9,634 nucleotides of DNA from Thermoplasmatales archaeon ex4484_6 (lineage in GTDB: Archaea > Thermoplasmatota > Penumbrarchaeia > Penumbrarchaeales > Penumbrarchaeaceae): positions 1-9,634 of the forward strand of contig NJDO01000062.1 of the NCBI GenBank assembly GCA_002254385.1. The letters are read 5' to 3'. Below are positions 1 through 6,200 of this stretch, one piece after another. The position numbers and the translations under genes were made by a program. Positions within the stretch are counted from its first letter, which is position 1. Each line of letters starts with the position of its first letter. The notes beneath the pieces were generated by a model. The model saw nothing but the letters and a program-made list of their open reading frames with translations, had not been told where the DNA came from and did not search any database.

Positions 1-138
1 AAATCAGGGATGGGGGTTAAAAGTTCGGATACGAATGTATCATCATTCGTGTCCGATTCTGTATCCCCGCGTGCAAATCCTTGGAGGAATGCGTGAATCG
101 GGTTCTGAAGTGAAGAATGAAGAGAATCCAGGGCCGGA
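1..138. other. Gene-free left edge of the window
   Basis: This stretch lies downstream of the rhomboid stop codon. I see no convincing coding region here on either strand and no tRNA-like cloverleaf. Its only structure is the stem-loop at 25-56. A gene that ends or begins to the left of the window could use part of it, but the sequence does not show one. Confidence 0.5.
25..56 (+). other. Stem-loop (13-bp inverted repeat, 6-base loop)
   Basis: The left arm TCGGATACGAATG (25-37) and right arm CATTCGTGTCCGA (44-56) pair along 13 positions around the loop TATCAT. The single imperfect pair (30/51) is a U-G wobble in a plus-strand transcript but an A-C mismatch in a minus-strand one, so the fold is better as plus-strand RNA. 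It lies about 80 bases past the end of the minus-strand operon. No strong T-tract follows it on either strand, although TTTTAA occurs just beyond it on the minus strand. It could be a transcript-end structure for a gene to the left, a protein-binding dyad, or an RNA-stabilising hairpin; the role is unproven. Confidence 0.45.
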
Positions 139-1122
139 TCATGGTTTTATCACATGCCCGCATTTGGGACAGATCGCCTTCCCGTCCCTGTAGACCATTG
201 TGCTTTCCCTGCATTTCGGGCATCTGATGCTGGCGAAGAACTCCTCCAGCCATGCATCCCTGACATCATCCTCGTCCGCATCGGACGCCTTCTTCAGGTA
301 TTCCCTCTGCTTCTTGGTCCTTGCATACCTTCCCAGCTCCGGTACCTTCATCTTCTTCACCTTCGGAGCCTCGGCCGGGGGTCTTATCAACCATGCGATT
401 GGAAATGCCCCCACCAGACCCCCGAAATGGGCGACGTGGCTGGTCCCGTCGTCGGCTCCGATCAGAAGGAAGAACGAGGCGATCCCCCCGTAGATCAGGA
501 ATATCAACCACACGGGCCAGGCATTGTAAAGTCTGAAGAAGATGAGCGGCAGGGGGAAGAATATCCTGTCTTTAGGATACAGGAACCAGAAACCTCCGAT
601 CAACCCGAATATGCATCCGGAGGCGCCTATGGAGGGGACGTCCATCGAATGACCCGCCACGTCGAAGGGCGAGATGAACAGAACGAGCGCCCCCGCCATG
701 ACACCCGAACCGAAATAGAGCACGAGGAACCGGGACCACCCTATCCTCTTCTCGAGCTGCACACCCAGCAGAAAGAGTCCTATGAAATTGAATATGAGAT
801 GAAGGAAACCCCCATGGAGATATGTGGATGTGATGAATTGATAGAGGGCCTTCTCATGTATGACCGCCGAAGGCAGGAAGCCCAGATCCTTGTAGATATC
901 GTAGGATGAGACCCTGTCCATGTCCGAAATGAATGGGATGGAGTAAATGACATCGGAAGCCAGAAGCAGCTGCAGGAAGAACACGATTATCAGGGACAGG
1001 GATATCATCGAGGTGGCGGAAGCCTTCTTCTTCCAGGGAAGGACGATCGTGAGAACGAAGAGGACGACTATCACGATGAGCAGAAAAATGGACTGAATGG
1101 ATGAGGGAAAGAACGAGGTCAA
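139..1122 (-). CDS. Rhomboid-family intramembrane serine protease with C-terminal zinc ribbon
   Basis: A 327-residue polytopic membrane protein. The rhomboid core is clear: HGGFLHLIFN (residues 103-112) is the HxxxHxxxN segment of the second core helix, GASG places the catalytic Ser at about 168, and AHFGG places the catalytic His at about 232. Together these give the Ser-His dyad that cuts transmembrane substrates within the membrane. Two further hydrophobic stretches precede the core (about 12-28 and 38-55). After the last helix comes a charged linker (about 247-298), then a zinc ribbon with CPKC at 301-304 and CPKC at 318-321, likely cytosolic. I chose the TTG start because it overlaps the upstream stop as TTGA and has GGGAGG seven bases before it. 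In-frame ATGs further upstream lie inside the preceding gene and would add a non-hydrophobic leader. It is the last gene of the four-gene unit. Family assignment is firm; the substrate is unknown. Confidence 0.9.
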   Translation of the reverse strand: MTSFFPSSIQSIFLLIVIVVLFVLTIVLPWKKKASATSMISLSLIIVFFLQLLLASDVIYSIPFISDMDRVSSYDIYKDLGFLPSAVIHEKALYQFITSTYLHGGFLHLIFNFIGLFLLGVQLEKRIGWSRFLVLYFGSGVMAGALVLFISPFDVAGHSMDVPSIGASGCIFGLIGGFWFLYPKDRIFFPLPLIFFRLYNAWPVWLIFLIYGGIASFFLLIGADDGTSHVAHFGGLVGAFPIAWLIRPPAEAPKVKKMKVPELGRYARTKKQREYLKKASDADEDDVRDAWLEEFFASIRCPKCRESTMVYRDGKAICPKCGHVIKP

Positions 1123-2168
1123 CCGGATTCCTCCCTTTCCAGCTTCCAGGAGAGCGAAAGGAGTGCCATCCTGCATGCCTCCTCCACGAGCTGCGTCCTC
1201 GACAGGGACCCTCCGCTCATGCTCTCGATCAGGGATGTTCTGCCGCCCATGATGTCGCTGAACTCCCATGTCCTCCCCCGGAACACCATCATCCTGTCCA
1301 GCATAATATCGGTTATCTCCACCGCCGACCCCATCCCGAACCCCTCCTTCCCCCTGTGAATGATGTGGCAGCAGTGGACCATCATGGGGACGCCTTCCTC
1401 CTCGATGGTTCCTGACTCGACTCCGACGATGGCGTCATTGTTCCCCAGGGAGTCCTCTCCTATCCTTTCCAGCACCTTCCTGGACCTCTCCCTTGCCCCC
1501 GATACGGGTCCTTTTCCTTCCCCGCTCCGGAGTGTGTTCAGCTCGTACTGGAAGACCTGCACCTCGGGCCAGTATCTCCTGAAAGCGGACTCCACCCCCC
1601 CGGCCTTCTCGGGATTCTTCGACCCGAGATGGATGCATATCCTGTCCCTCGCCGCATCGGATCCGCTCCCCTGGAGTTTTCTGCCGTTTTCGTCTATCTC
1701 CCCCTTGACCACCCTTGAGGACGATATCCTCTCCCCGCCCTGGTCCATCACCATGTCGATGACGTATCTCCTGAGAGGCGGAAGACCCTTCTTCTTCCTC
1801 TCCTCGTCGATCTCATCAACGGTGCTCTCGGTCTCCCGGGAGGCAACTATGGCATCCACCTCCTCCCTCAGGGCGAATGCGAACCTGTCGTTTATCTCCC
1901 GGATGATATAATCGACACCGGTCTCCCCCGACAGCTCGTCGAGGACCCTTCGCAGTTCCCTCAGCCTGCTGCTGTAGGGTTCGACCTTCCTTGACCTTCC
2001 CCTCGAGGCCATTGCATCGCTGGTGAGACCCACAAGAACCCTCTTCCCCTTCATGAAGGCCTCCCTCAGGAGGGCGATATGCCCTCTGTGGAGGGGTGAG
2101 AACGTGCCCCCCACGCAGATATTCCCGGTCCTTCCAACATCCTCTTCCATCGTCCGGTCACCGTTCAT
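1119..2168 (-). CDS. coaD: Fused phosphopantetheine adenylyltransferase / DUF84 (YjjX-type) NTP phosphatase
   Basis: A two-domain protein of 349 residues. Residues about 15-165 are an archaeal phosphopantetheine adenylyltransferase, which transfers AMP to 4'-phosphopantetheine to make dephospho-CoA. The nucleotidyltransferase signature GGTFSPLHRGH carries the HxGH motif at 27-30, and ISSSR at 148-152 is the second nucleotide-binding motif. Residues about 176-335 match the DUF84/YjjX family of non-canonical purine NTPases: GSKNPEK at 182-188 is the entry motif, followed by a GARERSR segment and a VGVESG segment. This half probably hydrolyses ITP/XTP-like nucleotides. The ATG at 2168 overlaps the upstream stop as ATGA; an ATG at 2150 with GGTGA seven bases before it is an equally credible start and would remove six residues. 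From memory the same fusion occurs in Thermoplasma relatives. The order is therefore not a frame error: one frame runs through both domains. Confidence 0.9.
   Translation of the reverse strand: MNGDRTMEEDVGRTGNICVGGTFSPLHRGHIALLREAFMKGKRVLVGLTSDAMASRGRSRKVEPYSSRLRELRRVLDELSGETGVDYIIREINDRFAFALREEVDAIVASRETESTVDEIDEERKKKGLPPLRRYVIDMVMDQGGERISSSRVVKGEIDENGRKLQGSGSDAARDRICIHLGSKNPEKAGGVESAFRRYWPEVQVFQYELNTLRSGEGKGPVSGARERSRKVLERIGEDSLGNNDAIVGVESGTIEEEGVPMMVHCCHIIHRGKEGFGMGSAVEITDIMLDRMMVFRGRTWEFSDIMGGRTSLIESMSGGSLSRTQLVEEACRMALLSLSWKLEREESG
1130..1135 (-). promoter_or_regulatory. Ribosome binding site deciding the rhomboid TTG start
   Basis: GGGAGG lies seven bases upstream of the TTG at 1122-1120, inside the last codons of the CoaD fusion gene. 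The TTG shares bases with the upstream TGA (TTGA), which fits coupled translation. This site is the main reason to prefer TTG over the earlier in-frame ATG codons. Confidence 0.65.
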
Positions 2169-2458
2169 CCGCTCATCATCAGAATAAGCCACAGGAGTGC
2201 AAGGAAGGCCGCTCCTATCAGCGGGAGATAGTTCCAGAACTTCTTCCTGCTGAGCATCCTGTCCCATTCCGTCTTGCATTTGTCGGAACAGGTATCCCTG
2301 TCGGGAGGTATCGACACACCGCAGTTCAGGCAGTGCTTGTGGGGCGGAATATCCGAAAGCTCCACACTCATCTCCTGTCCCTCCACCGATGGTGCCCTGC
2401 TCGCGGAAAGAGGTCTTTTCTTTCTTCCGGATGTCCTTGGACCCTTCCTTGACGACAT
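2165..2458 (-). CDS. Tail-anchored DUF2116-type zinc-ribbon protein
   Basis: A 97-residue protein. The N-terminal 25 residues or so are strongly basic and probably disordered. A compact zinc ribbon follows, with CLNC at about 43-46 and a second pair CSDKC at about 57-61, surrounded by HKHC and the loop IPPDRDTC. This pattern resembles the DUF2116 zinc-ribbon family. A hydrophobic C-terminal helix (about 78-95) ends three or so residues before the stop, so the protein is probably tail-anchored with the ribbon in the cytosol. The ATG at 2458 is preferred because GGAGGGTGA stands at ideal spacing before it; the in-frame ATG at 2473 lies within the upstream gene and has no such site. Biochemical function is unknown. 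Its location between pyrH and the coaD fusion, with near-zero spacing, implies co-expression. Confidence 0.8.
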   Translation of the reverse strand: MSSRKGPRTSGRKKRPLSASRAPSVEGQEMSVELSDIPPHKHCLNCGVSIPPDRDTCSDKCKTEWDRMLSRKKFWNYLPLIGAAFLALLWLILMMSG

Positions 2459-2462
2459 TCTC

Positions 2463-2471
2463 TCACCCTCC
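2463..2471 (-). promoter_or_regulatory. Strong ribosome binding site overlapping the pyrH stop codon
   Basis: GGAGGGTGA ends four bases before the ATG at 2458, and its last three bases are the TGA stop of pyrH. The GGAGG core stands eight bases before the ATG. The long match to the anti-Shine-Dalgarno sequence decides the start of the zinc-ribbon gene and suggests translational coupling. Confidence 0.7.
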
Positions 2472-3155
2472 ATCCGGTTCGATCACCGTTCCCTGAAATG
2501 GTTCTCCCCTCATGCACGAGGCTACGGACCCGAGGTCCCTTCCGTGAAGGATGTAGGTTGGAAGCCTGGCCCTGTGAAGGATGTTTGCAGCCAGGGGATC
2601 CATGACCGAATGCGACCCGGCACCCTTGTCCGTCCCGGAAACGAGCTTCAGCAGGCGGGATGAGGTCATGCGGTCTATCCTTGTCGCTTCCTCGTTCACG
2701 GTCGGGTCATCGGTGAAGGCCCCCGGGACGGCCGTGAGGTTCAGGAAAGCGGAGGCCTTCCACCGCTCCGCGATGAGAGCGGAAACGGTATCCGTCGTGT
2801 GACCCGGATGGGTGCCCCCTCCCACAACGAATCTGAATGATGAGGAAGCACTCAACGCTTCCTCTATGTCCTCAGCGGGTCTGGGATAGCAGGAGGGGCC
2901 AATTGCGGAAATGACCAGCCAGGCATTCAACCTGGAAGCGGCTATACCTATCCAGTCCAGTGTTGCCTCGTCCGAACCGAGGTCCCTTCCGTGAGCTATG
3001 TATTCCCTTGCGGTCGGTCCTCCTCCAGTTATGATTATGAACCTGTATTCCCCGGGAAAGGACGTCAGAAGCTCCCTCAGGGCCCGCAGATATCCTGAAT
3101 CATCCTCCCCCCTGACCAGTATCGACCCGCCCAGAGATATCACTATCTTCTTCAT
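2463..3155 (-). CDS. pyrH: UMP kinase, archaeal type (amino acid kinase fold)
   Basis: A 230-residue cytosolic enzyme that phosphorylates UMP to UDP with ATP in pyrimidine nucleotide synthesis. The length is typical for archaeal UMP kinases. Visible signatures are the N-terminal SLGGSIL glycine loop (7-13), ITGGGPTAREYI (42-53), the RLNAWL segment (75-80), the UMP-binding VGGGTHPGHTTD (111-122), and GAGSHSVMDPLAA (178-190). GTHPGHTTD together with DPLAA separates it from aspartokinase, acetylglutamate kinase and isopentenyl phosphate kinase. The segment TAVPGAFTDDP (141-151) departs from the usual TNVDGVYTADP of the nucleotide-binding region. GGAGG lies six bases before the ATG, and a TATA-like element about 45 bases before it suggests this is the first gene of the unit running to 139. 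Identity is confident. Confidence 0.93.
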   Translation of the reverse strand: MKKIVISLGGSILVRGEDDSGYLRALRELLTSFPGEYRFIIITGGGPTAREYIAHGRDLGSDEATLDWIGIAASRLNAWLVISAIGPSCYPRPAEDIEEALSASSSFRFVVGGGTHPGHTTDTVSALIAERWKASAFLNLTAVPGAFTDDPTVNEEATRIDRMTSSRLLKLVSGTDKGAGSHSVMDPLAANILHRARLPTYILHGRDLGSVASCMRGEPFQGTVIEPDGG

Positions 3156-3197
3156 TTCCTGCCTCCGTATCCTTTATGCGGGTGAAGGGCCGAGACA

Positions 3198-3213
3198 CCA
3201 TATTAACTTTGGT
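3198..3213 (-). promoter_or_regulatory. Putative promoter of the pyrH operon
   Basis: On the minus strand, ACCAAAGTTAATATGG combines a BRE-like purine stretch with the TATA-like TTAATATG. A start about 25 bases downstream (near 3177) would give a leader of about 20 bases carrying the pyrH GGAGG. It sits in the 63-base gap after the surface-protein gene. The match is moderate; read-through from upstream is also possible. Confidence 0.4.
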
Positions 3214-3218
3214 GGGCC

Positions 3219-6200
3219 CTACTCGTCAAGAAGCTTGGTTATGTCGCCCTCCGATCCCTTGGACTCGGGCACCTGGACCTGGGGAGGGGCCTGGGGAGTC
3301 TCCGATGCCGGCGGCGGAGGAAGTCCCTGTGCCTGCACGCTTCCCTCCGTCGAAGAAGGAGCGGGGGGGAGACCCTCGGGGGCTCCCTCTATCGAAGGCA
3401 GGGTGCCCGCACCACCGAATATGTCATCCAGACCGGCTTCCGGCTGCGGCGGGAGCTGGGCCGTCTCGGGAGCGGCCGGGACCGCCGATTCCGCTGCGGC
3501 CGCGGTCTGCGGGAGGTTGGCATAGATGTCCTGACCCTCGTACATCGACCTCTGCATCTCCTCCACCTTTCTCCTCTTCTCCTCTTCCTCCCTGGCCCTC
3601 TTTTTGGACCTGATGAGGATGAACACGAGCAGCACAACGAGGAGTACGAGGACAACAAGGATTATCACGACAAGAAGAATTATGTTGCCGCTTTTTTCCA
3701 GCCATCCCTTCTCCTCCTTGGGTTCCGTGTAGATCGTTGGATCAAGGGGTGCGAAGTCGATCCCGTCAGGGCTTCCGTCGCCGTCCGTATCCCTCCTCCG
3801 GGGATCCGTATGGTTCAGGAACTCCGCGATGTTGGACAGTCCGTCCCCGTCGGCATCGGCCTGGGCATCGGATGGATCATACTTGTCGAGTCCGTTCTCA
3901 TCCTCCCATTTGTTGCTCATCCCGTCATTATCGAAATCATCATCATCTCTCACACCCGAGACCGTTATGTTCCTGGTCGTCTCGATGTAAAGCCCTGCGC
4001 TGTCGACCACCCGAAGGGTTATCATGTATGTCCCCGCGGCGGGGAAATCCCATCTCCCGTTGGTCCCCACGAACTGGGCCTGGAACTCTCCGTCCGAGGC
4101 GTCGAAATCCCACATGTAGGTCAGGTTGTCACCGTAAACGGTATCCGGGTCAAGGGACTCTCCTGCCGAGAACTCGATGTTGTACAGAATGGGGAAGCTG
4201 GCCCCCTCCTCCGGCTTGTCTATCGCCACAAGAACGGGTGGATCGTTGGTATTCAGTATCCTTATCCTAAGCGGAAGGACCGCCATTATATCCTGGTTTA
4301 TCCCGTCCGTCACGATTATCTCCGTATCGATGGGAGGTGTTTCCGGTTCATATGTCGCATAGTAACCGAACCTCTTCTCGGCCCAGAAATGGAAATGGGC
4401 CGTGAACGGGTAGACATCATCCACATCAAGATAGGTGTTGTTCAGCATTGTCAGATTGCACTTGAAACCGACGGAATCCTGCAGGCCTATCTCGTAATCA
4501 AGGTCCTTCACCACTATGGTGAGGTTGAACTCCTCATGTTCCCTGACAATGAACTCGATCCTCTCCTCCACATGCCGGCTGTTGATATTCACGGTTGTGG
4601 TCTGGTTGGATACGGAGACGAAGAACGGCGGATCGTTCACGTTCGAAACGTTGAACCACATCACCTGGGAGACGTTCGCGATACCGTCGGAGACCCACAG
4701 GGTGACCATGTGGGGGCCAACATTGTCGTTTTTCGGGTCCCACGTGACCGTCCCGTCCTCTTCGAGGACAAGCCATGAGGCATCCTCCTCGTTCTCGTAC
4801 TCGAAGTAGAATTTCAGCGGCTGTACGCCGGTGGGATCGTCTGCAGCATCATTGGCCTTCAGATTCCTCGTCCCCCTCTCGTTCTGGATCAGAAGGAACT
4901 GGAAATCATCCTCGGGCCATCCCTGAGGAGGTATGACGGGATCATCATTGACGGAAAGGACCACTATGTTCATCACCAGCAGCGGGTCGGTATAGAGCAA
5001 ACCGTCCCCTGCACGCAGCGTCAGCTGGTTGCTCTCCCCCTCCCGGTGGTGGAAGTTCTTTCCGGGTGTGATGAGCAGAGACCAGTTCTTCGGGTCCGCA
5101 GCGGAGCCGTTCTTTAGGTCCGCCCTGAATATGACGTTCTCGTTCACATCCTTCAGGGTGGATGTTGTCACGAACGTGTTCGACTGGAACGATTTCATCG
5201 AGATGTTGAGATAGTCCGGTGCGTATCCCTCCTCGATGTCCAGGTCGCGGAACCAGCCGTAGACACCCTCGAAGTAGGTCGGGGTATCCTCCTTCAGGTA
5301 AAGTGTCCGGTTCGCCTCATCGATGGCTATCTCCGGCCGTCTGTTGTACTGCTTGACCCGGAACAGGAATGTGTCGTTGGACTTGGGTGCGTTCCTTCCG
5401 GGTGGATCCGTGCACTGATCGTACATATCGAACCTGATATTGTAGTCTCCCTGGCGAACGGTCGGGGGCACCTGGATCTCGAACTCGTACCACCCGATGG
5501 TGCTGCTCGACGGGTCCTTCTCGGGTTCACTGACAACGACCACCGGAAGGCCCAGCGGTGTGAAATCAACCACGATCTTCGCAAGGTCCCATGCCCCGTC
5601 CAGGTCCTCCACAGTGATGTTGACAGTGGCGAACCTGTCATCATTATAGACCGGCAGGGGCGAGACAACCTCCCGCACCTTTCTCGGAACGTTGTTGGGA
5701 GGGAAGGTGGTGAAACCCACGGTCACCTTGTCGCCGACATAGACCATGTCAGCGTATCCGTCCGGATCGTTGTCGAAGTTGCCCACCCCGACATCCTTTA
5801 TGACCTGGAACGGGATGTCTGTGGGAGTCTCGAAAACCTTCAGGGCAAAGAAACCGTACGGAACGGACTGCCTGCTTCCCAGAAGGGAGAGGCTGTAATC
5901 ATCAATACCGTCATAGGGCGACGGGTCTGCTGTGGTATCCCTCTTGGTGAAGCATACCAGATCTTCCCTGCCCTCCTTGTCGAAATCACCCACGGCCATG
6001 CCCCTGATCATGAAGTAGCCGACCTGGGAGAACACCGACACGGGATCGGAGAAGTCCCTGCCCGTCAGTGCCCTTATCAGGTAGATCCCCGCATCGCCGA
6101 ATGGCGGACTCGTGCCGCCGTTCCTGTTGTTCGTCAGGACTATGTCGGGAAGGGAATTGCCCGCGAACTCTCCGACCGCCATGGCAAACGGAAGGGACCC

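Noticed and set aside
1..138. Possible tRNA or other structured RNA gene
   Set aside because: GTTCGGAT hints at a T-arm, but no acceptor, D or anticodon stems can be arranged around it; only the simple stem-loop holds.
154..909. Long open frame on the plus strand opposite the rhomboid
   Set aside because: The rhomboid catalytic motifs and zinc ribbon on the minus strand are unambiguous; the plus-strand product has no membrane or domain signature.
3609..3686. The surface protein's membrane helix as the substrate of the nearby rhomboid
   Set aside because: The helix is almost pure Leu/Val/Ile with no internal helix-breaking Gly or Pro, unlike typical rhomboid substrates; proximity alone is not enough.
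3810..4778. Long open frame on the plus strand opposite the surface-protein gene
   Set aside because: It is antisense to strongly supported PKD and cadherin-like domains, lacks a recognisable domain or upstream signals, and reads as a codon-bias shadow.
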